Assembly (NCBI RefSeq): GCF_016097555.1
Contig: NC_054712.1
Coordinates: 54,224,213 to 54,288,212, forward strand
Direction: 5' to 3'
Source: Gigantopelta aegis
Lineage: Eukaryota; Mollusca; Gastropoda; Neomphalida; Peltospiridae
Length of the DNA: 64,000 nt
In this document: positions 11,858 to 23,430 of the stretch, in pieces
Layout: the number at the start of each line of letters is the position of its first letter
Position numbering within the stretch: the stretch's first letter is position 1
Made by a program: the position numbers and the translations under genes
Notes under the pieces: generated by a model
Database searches by the model: none
Told to the model about the DNA's origin: nothing
The model's input: the letters and a program-made list of their open reading frames with translations, nothing else

Positions 11858-12628
11858 CCGTAGATCCTGAAATTAAAGCGAACATAATATTAATGTGAAA
11901 ATGCGAGTTTGTGTTATTCGCATTAATGATATTACACATTTATTTCTGTGTTTTGTCTATGTGTCCCACGTTATTAAAAAAAAAAAACAATGATTAAAAT
12001 TCTAATATATTTATAAAAATCAGCTGGAAAAACAATTCATTGTAGGTGAGTCTTGACTAATCATTGAATAGTCCAGCAAGATGCCAGCCACATGTGACAA
12101 TTTCAGGGTCTTTGGTCACCGTGTAAAAAACCCGACACGATCCATCTCATGTGAATGGGTTTTAGCACTCTAATCCTGAGACTGATGGGGTTTTTCTTTT
12201 TTCACTGTTCAAGTTTGCTGCAACTTAGTCGCCATATCACTGAGTGAATTACTCTTTGATTACATATTTGAAATATGTCTACCTTCTTAGGGAGATACAG
12301 TTGTAATGATACATATATGCTAATGTTTGACCAGATTTAGATAACTGTACACATTTCGTAAATGAATGCTGCAAAAATAGGCTTTGAGTTCATCTCACCA
12401 AAAACACTTGGGATGGCACAGGTTAATTGATGTGTACACACACATGTTAGTGACTTGATCTCATTGAAGACAACTGTAACTCAGATTTAACCAAAAACTG
12501 CACAGAAGTGTGTTGCTAGGAAAGTAATATTTCAAAGGGAGGCCATTCGCATTAATTTCATGTCACATTTTAGTCTGCCCACCTTCACTCGCATTAATTT
12601 AGGGGCACGTTAATTTCAGGGTCTACAG
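11858..12628. mobile_element. 771-bp TIR element with TA target site
   Basis: Left end 'ccgtagatcctgaaattaaa' and right end, read on the other strand, 'ctgtagaccctgaaattaac'; both flanked by TA. Non-coding; consistent with a non-autonomous Tc1/mariner-type element. Sits just before the first recognised RECQL4 exon. Confidence 0.7.
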
Positions 12629-12689
12629 TATATGGCCAATTAAATGCCATAGACTCTCTCTATTTCACATTTATTTTTATTTTTTTAAG

Positions 12690-12870
12690 GTGGGGCCTCA
12701 AAGACTGGCGTGATGGTTGAGTTTTCTGATCTAACGTTTCACTTCCGCTCCCCTGGGGACCTGACTGAGGACGAGATGGATGGAGTGATTGACTTCCTGC
12801 ACCACCGTGTGGTGAAGCAGGAGAAGACAGAACTCTTTCAGCTGGATCTTCTACACAGCTCTCTCAAGAG
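12690..12870 (+). CDS. RECQL4: RECQL4 exon, third from the end
   Basis: Acceptor after a pyrimidine-rich run ending ttttttaag; donor AAGAG|gtaatg. It enters with two bases completing a codon and encodes about 60 residues including VEFSDLTFHF and FLHHRVVKQEKTELFQ. It is the intact parent of three partial copies lying just downstream in the intron. Confidence 0.75.
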
Positions 12871-15635
12871 GTAATGTCACTGACCCTAACCCTGACCCTG
12901 ACCCTGACCCTGACCCTGACCCTCCCCTGGGGACCTGACTGAGGATGAAATGGATGGAGTTATTGACTTCCTGCACCACCACGTGGTGAAACAGAAGACA
13001 GAACTCTTTCAGCTGGATCTTCTACACAGCTCTCTCAAGAGGTAATGTCACTGACCCTAACCCTAACCCTGACCATCACCGTCACCCTCACCCTCCCCCT
13101 CCCCCTCCCCTGGGGAACTGACTGAAGATGATATGGATGGAGTGATTGACTTCCTGCACCACTGGGTTGTGAAGCAGGAGAAGACATAACTCTTTCAGCT
13201 GGATCTTCTACACAGCTCTCTCAAGAGGTAATGTCACTGACCCTAACCCTAACCCTAGCCCTAACCCTAACCCTAACCCTAACCTAACCCTAGACCTAAC
13301 CCTAACCCTAATCCTAACCCTAACCCTAACCCTAACCCTAACCCTAACCCTAACCCTAACCTAGGGACCTGACTGAGAATTAGATGGACACAGCGATTGA
13401 CTTCCTGCACCACTGGGTGGTGAAACAGGAGACAACAACTCTTTCAGCTGGACCTTCTACACAGCTCTCTCAAGAGATGATGACAGTATTTTAAAAATAC
13501 AACGCTCATTACAAATATCATCCAGGGCCCATATTTTCTAAGCCATCTTAGTGCTATGATATCGTAAAACCATCATAGGCTATGATGTCACTTTGGCATG
13601 TGTCATAGTGACATAGGCTATGATGTCACTTTGGCATGTGTCATAGTGACATAGGCTATGATGTCACTTTGGCGTGTGTCATAGACTATGATGTCACTAT
13701 AGATTGGTGTGTCATAGTGACATCATAGCCTACGATGGTTTTACGATATTGTAGTGCTAAGATAGCTTTGAAAATCTGTAGCCAGGACCCGGCCAGTGGT
13801 TATCCAGAGGCTGAGCTGGGGGGGGGGGGGGGGGGGGGGGTTAGAATGTGCCTGAACCTTTGGAGGACAGGGACACATTAATAGTTTCTCATATCCATTA
13901 AAAATATTTCAACCCACCATTTTAATTTTGGAAAAGGATAAAAGCAAATGTAATATAGCAGTGGGTGGTGGGGTGGGGGGGGGGAGAATATGTAATAAAA
14001 ATTCAATTTCAGTCAGTTGGGTTACATTAATTTTAATGTAAACAATGTGGTATGGAAATTAGTATACCATGTATTGGCCGACTCCTCTTCCCATGATGGT
14101 ATTTAGAGGCTTGAAAAGTCGGTTAATACATAGCAATATACAGTAGTCTTACATTTACTACAGAGTATACTGTTTTTGTGAATGGTGATAAAAAAAATTC
14201 TTTGCCAAATGAGTCGCAGCAGTGCAGAGGGCTAAGACTAAGGACGATGACTTTTCCTTTATTTAGTTACCTGTTTAATCGTTCATCACAGTGTGAAAAT
14301 TAGATATGTTTCATTTCCAAAATACGACATACGTCAATTTCAATAGTTTAAATTTACATTAAAAAAGACATTATATTTTTAATTTTCAGTGCAGCACATC
14401 GAAATTACTGGATGTGTTGTGATGAAGCTAACATGGCGAAGAGCGACAAACTGCGAGGTTTTATTGAGGACTATTTTGAAAATGATAAATCTGTTGAGAT
14501 GCGGATGAGTGAAGCAGAGGAAAACAGCCTAGAGGTAATGTTCTGGGTTTTTTAATTATTTTTTTTTTTTTTTTGTGGGTTTTTTCTAATTTATAACTGA
14601 AAACAAAAACATAACTGAAAATATGTTACAGGTTCGGATTTTGATTGAGCAATATTCCAGTTTGAAATTAAAGGAAAATTTACAAATGTATTACCTTTTT
14701 GGGGGGGGGGGTAATATTTCAGTTAGAAATTCAAGACAATTGAAAGTATGTTATCAGTTTCATATTTTGATTAAGGGGTAATATCCCAATTAGAAATTCA
14801 AAACAACTGAAAGTATGTTATCAGTTTCTTATTTTGATTAAGGGGTAATATCCCAATTAGAAATTCAAGACAATTGAAAGTATGTTATCAGTTTCATATT
14901 TTGATTAAGGGGTAATATCCCAATTAGAAATTCAAAACAACTGAAAGTATGTTATCAGTTTCTTATTTTGATTAGGGCACAATATTCCAGTTAGAAATTC
15001 CAGGTAATTCAAAGTATATTATCTTCATATTTTGATCCTTGGGTTATATTTCTGTTAAGATCAAATCACATCAGTATTCCCATTACAACCTGTTCCATAC
15101 AACAGGTATATACTAAAGATCATGGTATGTGCTGTCTCGCCTTGCTGCTAATGCAAAAATGTACTATCGGTACATGTGTTAGTTTCCAGATGTACGGTCT
15201 AACAGTCAATGTGCTCTAGTGATGTCGTTAAACAAAACAGACTTCAACTTTAAAAAGATCTGGATAAATGGGCGATACAATGTTTAAAACCCCAGTGGAA
15301 TGTGATTTAACATGTTGTCACCATATTCCTCACCGTAATAGTTTTTATTGTCATTACACATCATGCCTAACAATCCTATAATGTAATAATTTCAGGACTC
15401 AACAAGTCGAGACCTTGGTCAACTTGTGCTGGACATTCGACAGTTCATCAATCTGTACGGCCATGAACACAGTCTGAATGGACGGGTGATTGCCAGGGTT
15501 TTCCACGGGATTGCCAGTCCGTGCTTCCCCAGTCTGACCTGGGGACGAGTTCGACGCTTCTGGAGATGCCATCTCGGTGTTGATTTCAACAGTATTTTGA
15601 AAATTGCCACTAAGGAGTTGATTGGTCTAAGATAA
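12690..15635 (+). CDS. RECQL4: RECQL4-type RecQ DNA helicase, C-terminal part (three exons)
   Basis: Three exons (12690-12870, 14390-14534, 15396-15635) join in phase to encode about 188 residues ending at a stop at 15633-15635. The last exon reads DIRQFINLYGHE and then RVIARVFHGIASPCFP, RFWR and ATKEL, which matches the C-terminal signature of animal RECQL4 (human: ARIFHGIGSPCYP, RRFWRKYL, ATEELL). RECQL4 is a nuclear 3'-5' helicase of replication initiation, repair and telomere upkeep; only the domain after the helicase core is seen here. Junctions are GT-AG and phases agree (AG|T, then phase 0). No upstream exon was recognised in the 12.7 kb to the left, so the gene is partial in this view. 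The first intron and the 3' flank contain tandem copies of the neighbouring coding ends. Identity is confident from the last exon; the exact start of the first exon rests on an 'aag' acceptor. Confidence 0.85.
12882..13362 (+). repeat. Interstitial telomere-like repeats (CCCTAA/CCCTGA)n
   Basis: Hexamer runs lie between the duplicated exon pieces: mostly ccctga at 12882-12922, mixed at 13050-13105, and about 20 units of ccctaa at 13235-13362. CCCTAA is the complement of the animal telomere repeat TTAGGG. The arrays sit exactly between exon copies, so exon piece plus telomeric run forms one larger tandem unit. Confidence 0.9.
12923..13476 (+). pseudogene. Three partial tandem copies of a RECQL4 exon inside its own intron
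   Basis: Copies at about 12923-13041, 13106-13227 and 13362-13476 repeat the last ~120 bases of exon 12690-12870, from 'cccctggggacctgactga' to 'ctctctcaagag'. The first two keep the donor 'gtaatg'; the third has 'atgatg' instead. None has an upstream AG acceptor next to it, and copies 2 and 3 carry in-frame stops, so they are exon fragments and not cassette exons. They are separated by telomere-like repeats. Confidence 0.85.
13525..13790. mobile_element. MITE with GGGCCC ends in RECQL4 intron
   Basis: The ends form long inverted arms (about 65 bases): gggcccatattttctaagcc on the left is mirrored by the sequence ending 'gtagccaggaccc' on the right. Between them a 38-bp unit containing 'cataggctatgatgtcac' is repeated about three times. 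No coding sequence. Class unknown. Confidence 0.7.
13800..14389. other. Intron sequence with long poly-G tract
   Basis: RECQL4 intron remainder; about 23 G at 13818-13840 and a second G-rich run near 13970. No gene. Confidence 0.6.
14390..14534 (+). CDS. RECQL4: RECQL4 exon, second from the end
   Basis: Acceptor aattttcag, donor CTAGAG|gtaatg. It completes a Ser codon (AG|T) and encodes AAHRNYWMCCDEANMAKSDK, LRGFIEDYF and so on. The LRGF(I/V)E segment is typical of the region before the RECQL4 C-terminus. Confidence 0.8.
14630..15045. repeat. Degenerate ~70-bp tandem repeat in last RECQL4 intron
   Basis: About five units of 'tattttgattaaggggtaat' followed by 'atcccaattagaaattcaa' and 'gaaagtatgttatcagtttc'. 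Plain intronic minisatellite. A partial SINE tail follows at 15100-15240. Confidence 0.75.
15100..15240 (+). mobile_element. SINE family C, 3' fragment
   Basis: 'catggtatgtgctgtctcgc' then 'aatgtgctctagtgatgtcg' and 'ttaaacaaaacag'. Confidence 0.7.
15396..15635 (+). CDS. RECQL4: RECQL4 terminal coding exon
   Basis: Acceptor ataatttcag; 79 codons and a TAA stop. It carries RVIARVFHGIASPCFP, then WGRVRRFWR and ATKELIGLR, the most diagnostic segment of the gene. Confidence 0.88.
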   Translation, partial: DSTSRDLGQLVLDIRQFINLYGHEHSLNGRVIARVFHGIASPCFPSLTWGRVRRFWRCHLGVDFNSILKIATKELIGLR

Positions 15636-16300
15636 AAGGTGCCATTTGATTGGCTGGAGATGATATGACATGTGTTGTGACCATCCTAAAGAGTGGATTG
15701 GTCTAAGATGATAAAGAGTTGCCATTTCATTGGCTGTAAATAATATGACAGGTTTTGTGACCGTCCTAAAGAGTTGATTGGTCTAAGATGATAAGAGATG
15801 CAATTTGATTGGCTGAAGATGATACGACATCCTTTATGACTGGCCTAAGATGACTCACCTATGGTGATAAATGTTTTCTGATGAGCCTTAAAAACGTGTA
15901 TTGTGATAGGACCTAAGAGAGACGTATCATTTGCTTGAACTAAGATGAGTGATACATTTGCTTGATCTTTAAAGATAATTGAGCAAATTTATAGAGATGC
16001 TATAATTTATTTGACTGAAGATAATACACTTGATATTTGATTGGCAAATTATACAATATGAGGATGGCAGATGGAAGACATGACATTTGATTGGCAAAAG
16101 CTTATAGATATAACATTTTCAATAGTAGAAGTAATTTAAATGGCTGGAAGAAAATTGGCAGAAGACAGACATGTGATACGATTGGTAGAATATGACTTAC
16201 ATGACATTTGATTGGTAGAATTTGACAAACATGACATTTGATTGGTAGAATAGGACCTTTGATTGGTCAAAAATGATAGACATCTTAATTTGATTGGCAG
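15636..16300 (+). repeat. Repeats derived from RECQL4 stop-codon region, rich in ATTGG
   Basis: The end of the coding exon ('gagttgattggtctaagat') recurs at about 15691 and 15771 with a period near 76-80 bp, then decays into many shorter units of the type 'tttgattggcaga'. The result is a 3' flank with more than ten ATTGG (inverted CCAAT) motifs. It probably forms the RECQL4 3' UTR. Confidence 0.7.
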
Positions 16301-16425
16301 AAGATTATACATGGTCGACAGAAGATGATGGACAAGTTAATTTTGTCGATTTTTTAGGGAACCTTTTCCATCCATCAGATGTGGTGTCCACCAGGCTCAA
16401 ATATATTTACTCATCTTTTGTGTTT

Positions 16426-16431
16426 AATAAA
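16426..16431 (+). promoter_or_regulatory. Candidate RECQL4 polyadenylation signal
   Basis: AATAAA at about 790 bases after the RECQL4 stop, followed by an A-rich stretch and then T/G-rich sequence. Placed only by motif; other A/T-rich hexamers occur nearby. Confidence 0.4.
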
Positions 16432-16684
16432 AAAAAGTCTAATTTTATAACAGATGTGTTATTTACATGGACCTGCTTGGCAGTGTGGTAGTCAACTGGA
16501 TGGAAATGAATGAGTGATATACAATGAGTGAAGTTTGCAATCATATCTCACGAGTCTCACTCAAGTGAAGAGCGTTCAGGTGATTTATAAACAATCTGCA
16601 CCGTCACTCCAATCTCACACACCCCAACACATAATTGTCTTTTTTCCATGAGTTGTGAAGATTGAGACAGAAAAACTTACGTGA

Positions 16685-17146
16685 AGGAAGGAAATGTTTT
16701 ATTTAACAACGCACTCAACACATTTTATTTATGGTTACATGGCATCAGACATATGGTTAAGGACCACACAGATATTGAGAGGAAATGTGCTGTCACCACT
16801 TCATGGGCTACTCTTTTTGATTAGCAGCAAGGGATCTTTTATATGCACCATCCCAGACAGGATAGAAATAGCCCAAAGGGCCCACCAACGGAAAAACTTA
16901 TGATACCCCAGTTCACCAAAAGAAAGCCGCTGTCGCCACTTCATGGGCTATTCTTTCCGATTAGCAGCAAGGGATCTTTTATTTGCGCTTCCCACAGGCA
17001 GGATAGCACAAACCATGGCCTTTGTTGAACCAGTTATGGATCAGGGTTTGGAGTCGGTATCTGGATTAAAAATTCCATGCCTCGACTGGGATCCGAACCC
17101 AGTACCTACCAGCCTCTTGACCAATGGTTTAACCACGACGCCGGTC
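16685..17146 (-). mobile_element. Two adjacent SINE copies (families A and B)
   Basis: 16685-16892: family A, 'gttttatttaacaacgcact' to 'gggcccaccaacgg'. 16925-17146: family B, starting mid-tail at 'gccgctgtcgccacttcatg' and ending at the head 'ggtttaaccacgacgccggt'. Both on the - strand. Confidence 0.8.
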
Positions 17147-17834
17147 ACCAAAAGAATGCTCTTCACAACTTGTGAATTGGGAACTATGACATTTTCCAAT
17201 GAAAGCAGCATTAAAGGTCAAATGCAATAATAATTAAATTAAACAGATTTGGATTTGAATGACCGAGAAATATGTAATGTAATATGTATGCATGTATATG
17301 TGAGCCATCCAATGAAATCGGATCTAAAGTAAAAAAAAAATTACGTTTTGATTTATGGAGATATTTCTCATTATTTGGATCATAAAGGTGTATTTTGCAA
17401 CAATGACTACCATGGAAATGTGAATGCTTGCCAGGATATACAGCAAAACATATGTGAGCAATGGGGATATGTTTGAGACACTAGATTATTGTTTACATAA
17501 TCTTATTTAATTAGGTAAACAGTTAAAAATGAAGCTCTGGTAAAAATTTAACTTGATTGTAGAATAAATTAACTTATTGTGACTCAAGATTTAAATCATT
17601 GTAATTGTTTGTATATTTGATATTTTATGACTGGTCACTAGTTCGGGCAACTGACATCCTTGTATTTAAATTTATAGTGAAGTTATTATATTTTATGCTG
17701 TTCCAGAATGGGGACTATATTTTTGCATGTATGAGTTTGTAGGCGAAGTGTCAAAAATAAATTATGATAATCTAAGTGTACAAACATTTTGCTAAGTGGG
17801 CAAAAAAACCCATTAATCACCATTATGAGGTATA
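17147..17834. other. No gene seen
   Basis: AT-rich; nothing recognised. Confidence 0.5.
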
Positions 17835-18480
17835 AACAATTTTTGTTTTTAATGTCACCACTAGAGCACATTCAGTGTTGGACAAATGTTTGAGAAATCA
17901 CTAGCAGCCCCCACAGAAGCTTTGGCTAGTGCCCTATGCATTATAGGAATACAGCCGATAGATATTTTGGTTAGGGCAAACCAAAAATCTATCGGCTATT
18001 GGATGTCAAACATTTGGTAATTTTGACATAGTCTTAGAGAAGAAACCCGTTACATTTTTCCATTAGTAGCAGGGTGGGAGGTAGCCCAGTGGTATAGCAT
18101 TCGCTTGATGCGCGGTCAGTCTGGGATTGGTCCTGGTCAATGGGCCCACTGGGCTATTTCTCGCTCCAGCCAGTACACGACTGGTATATTAACGGTCGTG
18201 GTATGTTATCCTGTCTGTGGGATGGTGCATATAAAAGATCCCTTTCTGCTAATCGAAGTGGCGACAGCGGGTTTCCTCTCTCAATATTTGTGTGGTCCTT
18301 AACTATGTCCGACACCATATAACCGTAAATAAAATGTGTTAGTGCGTTGTTGAATAAAATATTTCCTTCCTTCCATTAGTAGCAAGTTATGTTTTATATG
18401 CCTCATCCCAGAGACAGGATAGCACATACCACAGTCTTTGATAATTCAGTCATGGTCACCAAGAAATAGCCCCTGTGTGA
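17835..18480 (-). mobile_element. SINE family C interrupted by other insertions
   Basis: Tail 'gtcaccactagagcacattc' at the left, resumed at about 17990 ('ctatcggctattggatgtca') and again after 18385 with the core and 'caagaaatagccc'. Split by a ~110-base stretch containing mirrored 'gccgatag', and by a complete SINE. Confidence 0.7.
18072..18370 (+). mobile_element. SINE family A nested in a family C copy
   Basis: Head 'gggtgggaggtagcccagtg', tail ending 'gaataaaatatttccttcc'. Target duplication ttccattagtagca at 18058-18071 and 18371-18384. Confidence 0.92.
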
Positions 18481-18484
18481 TAAA

Positions 18485-21400
18485 ATGTTATTTATAAGGG
18501 CTTCAGTAAACATCGGACTTCAGTAAACATCGGACTTCCCAAAAAACATTTTGTCCCTTGGGTTGGAATAGCCATATACCTCACAATGGTGACCGATTCC
18601 ATCATATAATTACCATCACATTAATAAACAATATATTTATACAAAAAACTAAACAAAAGGCTTCTGTAGTAAACATTTATTGCTTCAAGCAAATGGTATC
18701 ACAGTCTAAAAATAAAGTTTTAACATGTACACAAATTCATACCCATGCACAGAACCATATATTAGTTTAGGTATATTGTGCCAAGATCGACACTGCAAAT
18801 ATTATAGTTTTAAATCCTAGACATTCAAATGAAAAAACTTTAACAATGATCAATCTAATGACCATATATGATTTGCATATACACTGCAAAACAAATGGGA
18901 GCTGGGATTAATCTTGGAAACTAAATACTATTGTAAAGAATTCACATACAAGGCATATGTAAGTGATTCCATTCCTGTTTGAATTTTATCACTGGAAACT
19001 AAATAATATTGTAAAGAATTCACACAATGTGTAGGGGCACAAAAATAGAGTCCAATTTACAGTCCAGAAGTCCAATTTAACAGGTAAAAAAACCCAAATA
19101 AATCTGTACTCACTGAAACTATTTTACACAAATGCTTAATAAGTAGCCATGGTATGTGCTGTCTTGTCTGAGAAAGTTTCATTAAAAGAAAATATTTTGA
19201 TTTTATTATTACGGTAAGTGGAGTCTGGTCTGTTCAACGTGTTGTTTTACTGTACGCCATATTGTAGTTATCATCTGTTTTACTGTACGCCATATTGTAG
19301 TTATCATCTGGAAGACACTTAATAGCTGCTACATTACCCGTAAGAAATTTTTGCATAACAGTAAAACAGACACTATTAATTAATATAATAGGTCTATGAA
19401 GCCATTACTTTAATAGTAAACAGAATACCACATTCTATTTCTATTATTTTTAATAACATTTAGGCCAAATTCTTGTCCACTCAAATTTCTAGCTAGATAT
19501 AATTTCATCACCCCCCCCCCCCCCCTTTTTTCTTTTCTTTTTTAAATATTGCAAAATAATTTGATTTTGTGACACTAAATTTCATGTCATCAAAGTTACA
19601 TGTGTAAGATAAACCTACATACAATACTAACTCTCTACTAGTGAAATAATTAAATTTATGCTGCTTGTGTTATAAATATAGTATGACATGAACACACAAT
19701 GTAATGCAATGTTATCTACATTTTGTCTCATTTGTATGCTATTTTGATGAGGGACACCCTCTGTGCTGCCATTTTGCATAAAACACTGAACTTGTGGCTA
19801 CAGATTTCGACTCTACGACAACAACATACAAGATTAACACAGACAATAATGTATGAAATGGGTAAATAAATAAACATGTTATGAAATTGCTGCACTTTCT
19901 TTGATTTCTGTAATCCTGAGGCACTTGCATAAATATTAATGAACACTTCACATTATGTTAATTTCATACAGGTATGTAAAAGAAAAAGAAAAAAACTGAG
20001 TTGATTTTTAGGAGTTTGTTATATCCTTGTCAAAACAAGGTCTGGCAAGACTGAGTTCTCCAAAATGGAGCAAGTGATTCACGTCTGTCTGAGATCCCAC
20101 TTTCCATTAACACAATTCCGCACGTCAGTTTATCAGTACAGTGCATTTACAGTGCACTGAAAAAAAGTGAGTGCACAAGTTTTTAAGCACAGTGACATCT
20201 TAACGTGAAGTATTTACTTTCGGCCTAAAAGTACACATCAACAACATCTAATTTTGAATAGAAATCCACTTGCAAAAATGCATATATGGAAAAGCACATT
20301 TTCGCATGCAGATTCAAATTAATGGAAAGCAGGCCTTATGTTTAATTAAAGGAAATTTCAAGAATTATGAAATTGGTGAAATCGTATACATTTTCTTTTT
20401 TTTAATGCACAACTGATTTACAAAGGTTAAGATTCTATAAAGTGGGCATTACAATCTGCAGTTGTGTGCAATAAAATAGTCTTTGATTCCTCCTTTATCA
20501 TATATAATCTAGAATGAACCTTACTTACAAAGACATATCTCATTAGATCACTAGACCCAAATGTACAAAGACATATGATGCTTAAAGGGCGTAATCAAAT
20601 CCCATAGACGACAATAGTAACATATGTGGCTAAAACTCCTACCTGCAGCGTATCAATCGACATAAACACCATGGATATAAATACTACCACCCCTTGTCCT
20701 TAAATTGAATCAGAAAACATTTGGGGTCAAGCTGCTCATTTCTGAGATAACGGGTAGCATCTATGACTTTTTTTTCCAGGTACCCCAAACATGTTTCAAG
20801 TACAAGGCTACTTGACACAGTGGTACCAGATGAAATAAAATTGCATACATTTTTTTGCCCAGATGAAACTTTTTTCTTTTTTTTTTACAACCAACACACT
20901 CACATTTATCACCAATCACAGGACTTGTGGTGTTCACTTCTCTATCAAAAGTTGGGTGCACCTCGGGTGACCCAGCCAGAAGTTATTTGGTTTAGTACGA
21001 CCTAAATATCTCTGTTTAAGAAAAATGGGCTCCCTAAATTCTGCTACAGCTTGTCTACTCCAACTCTGCCACTGGCAAGGTCAGAAGGTCATGCCTGAAC
21101 CTTAATTAGACATGGACAACACCTCAAAATGAATATGGATAAACAGAGTTAAGTATAACAGTAACTACAACTCACTTTGAGCTAAGTTTCCACTGCATTC
21201 AATTGATCGTGGCAAGACAAATTTCACTAAGGCTCAGTTTCTCATTGAAGGTTCAACCATAATGACACATGTATGGTCCAAATTTGTTTTAAAGAAGATC
21301 AACTGAACTTGGCATTTCATGTTAACAATGTAGTTTTGATTTCTACTCAAAACCTGTCTAAACTGAATGATTTTGAACATGAAATTGGTTACTGAATAAA

Positions 21401-22181
21401 CAATTGTTTAAAAAACAAATGTGCTAAATTGTTTCTGTCATGACTGACTGACGCCACATAACTGTAAATAAAATGTGTTGAGTGTGTCATTAAATAAAAC
21501 ATTTCTTTATTTGTCATGATTGACAGTTCATTGTAAATCAGGTTTAGTTTGTGCTTTAAGCCACTCGTATTTTAACCACTAATGAGAAACGGTCTGTATG
21601 CAAGTCTACTGTTTAAAAAATCATTTATAAGCAATAGATCTAGTCTTATTACCCGTCAGTACATCATTTGTTTTTGTTTTCCTTCTGTCGCAGTAATTCT
21701 ACAAAATATACACAACACCCTATTGCACCATCCTGAACCAAGTCGTAGAAATTTCACCTAAGGGACACAATTTGTCTGGTCAACACAATCTGCAATCTAC
21801 TACAAATGACATGTGAATTAATTCCATAAACATTCCGGTGAGTTGTGTGGCATATTGAGTATCATTTGAGGGCAAGACAGGAGGCAAACACTTAAAGGTG
21901 TTAGAACGTATGATAATTATGATAAATTATTTCATTAATAACACATTCATATCTCGGGAGAAAAAGTTAAGAACTAATAACCCCACTCATCAAATAGACT
22001 TGGTTAAGTTAAGAAATAAAAAATTGGGACTTGAACACAAATTAGATGATGTCAATGAAATTAAGTAACGTATATACATTTTTTTATGTTTATCAAAAGC
22101 TGGGGAGGGGTGTGGGGAACAAACACAAAATAACGATCTCATTAATTATTCCGTTTTGGTTTGATTTAAATAATATAAATG
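18485..22181. other. Intergenic or 3' UTR sequence, no gene seen
   Basis: AT-rich. Small features only: a ~33-base direct repeat ('tgttttactgtacgccatat') at 19238-19310, a poly-C run near 19511-19525, and a SINE tail at 21444-21507. May include the 3' UTR of the phosphatase gene. Confidence 0.5.
21444..21507 (+). mobile_element. SINE tail only
   Basis: 'gacgccacataactgtaaat' to 'cattaaataaaacatttctt', with 'tgtcatga' on both sides suggesting a 5'-truncated insertion. Confidence 0.7.
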
Positions 22182-22335
22182 TAGGGAACATTTTGTTCAG
22201 TATCATGTTGCGATTCACTACACAAATTTCAGCGATTGCTACACAATTCTAAAATGTTAAATAGTAACAGCTACTCAATTTTCAACTGACCACCAATTGT
22301 TGCTAATTAAAATGTTAAAAACATAATGTTCCCTG
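22182..22335. mobile_element. Short MITE with 'agggaaca' ends
   Basis: 'tagggaacattttgttcagt' on the left, complement 'cagggaacattatgttt' on the right. Same family as 26720-26816 and a fragment at about 39175-39330. Confidence 0.65.
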
Positions 22336-23430
22336 AAATGTGACAAGTTATTTTGCTGATAGAATAAAGATAAATTTGAATAATTTTGTACATCATTAGA
22401 GTTGAAGATCAAAATAAAATGTACTCTTTGAATGAGTTTGACTTGATTTTGTTTGTTTGCTCCAGGTAATATGCAGGTAATAAAGTAAAAATTCAGGTAA
22501 TAATGATCACATGTACAGTATAATACATATAAAAGGCATTTTATAATTTTGTTTGTCTGCTGCAGGTGATAATAAAAAACCCAATAATAAACACAAATGC
22601 AGGTGATAATAATAACCTATACATGTACATATAAAAGCATCGATGACATTTTTATCTATTGATTTGTTAAGTTTGGCACCAGTGGGTGGCGATTTCACTG
22701 ATAGGTTAAATATATTTGACAAGGGACTGGTCACAACATTTTCATAAGCGTACAAACCATAATCCTTTTCTTAGTAGACAACTCCTTCCTAACATCATAC
22801 ATCAAAAAGGTTGACCTGTATGGAATATTTTTACGAATATTTATGGTCTTAAAAGTGTACACAGACTTTTAACTCTCCATGGTTTGTATGGTCATGAAAA
22901 TGCTGATGATTAAGAATGGCCCTAACTACAGGAAAGCTAATACATGGTCGTTAACAAACATCTTGAAGTAATTTACATTTCCAGGGTAATTTATAATGGT
23001 GTTTCAGCAACTGTAATTTTACTTGCACAAAATGTGAGTAAAACAAAAAATAACCTAACACATTTAAATCATGAAAATAATGTGCCGTGTCATTATTGTA
23101 TTGGTACAGGTGCACACGCACGTGTATATTTTTATTAATGCATCAGGCTGTTACAACTAAAGTTTGCAGTAGTTCAAATTGAACACAATTTCATTGCAAA
23201 ATCAGTTGGTTTAAAATACATTTGAAACATCAATGTAGTGCAGCACCATAGTACAAATGTGTTAGGAGTACTTAACTTAACACAAATAAGTTATATATAC
23301 AATTTTGAAATATTGTCCCCTGCATCCAGAATACTATTTGAGTGTTTTCAAGAACATTAACAATTGAAAAGCTTAACAGGGCATCATGTCCTCTGTCTTG
23401 TTAAGTAACCTGCAGACTCGTACTATTAAT
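22336..23430. other. No gene seen
   Basis: AT-rich with a few direct repeats of 'caggtgataataa' near 22490-22620. Confidence 0.45.

Noticed and set aside
12923-13227. Duplicated RECQL4 pieces as alternative exons
   Set aside because: No adjacent AG acceptor; reading through the first donor meets TAA at once, and copy 2 carries a stop in the exon frame.
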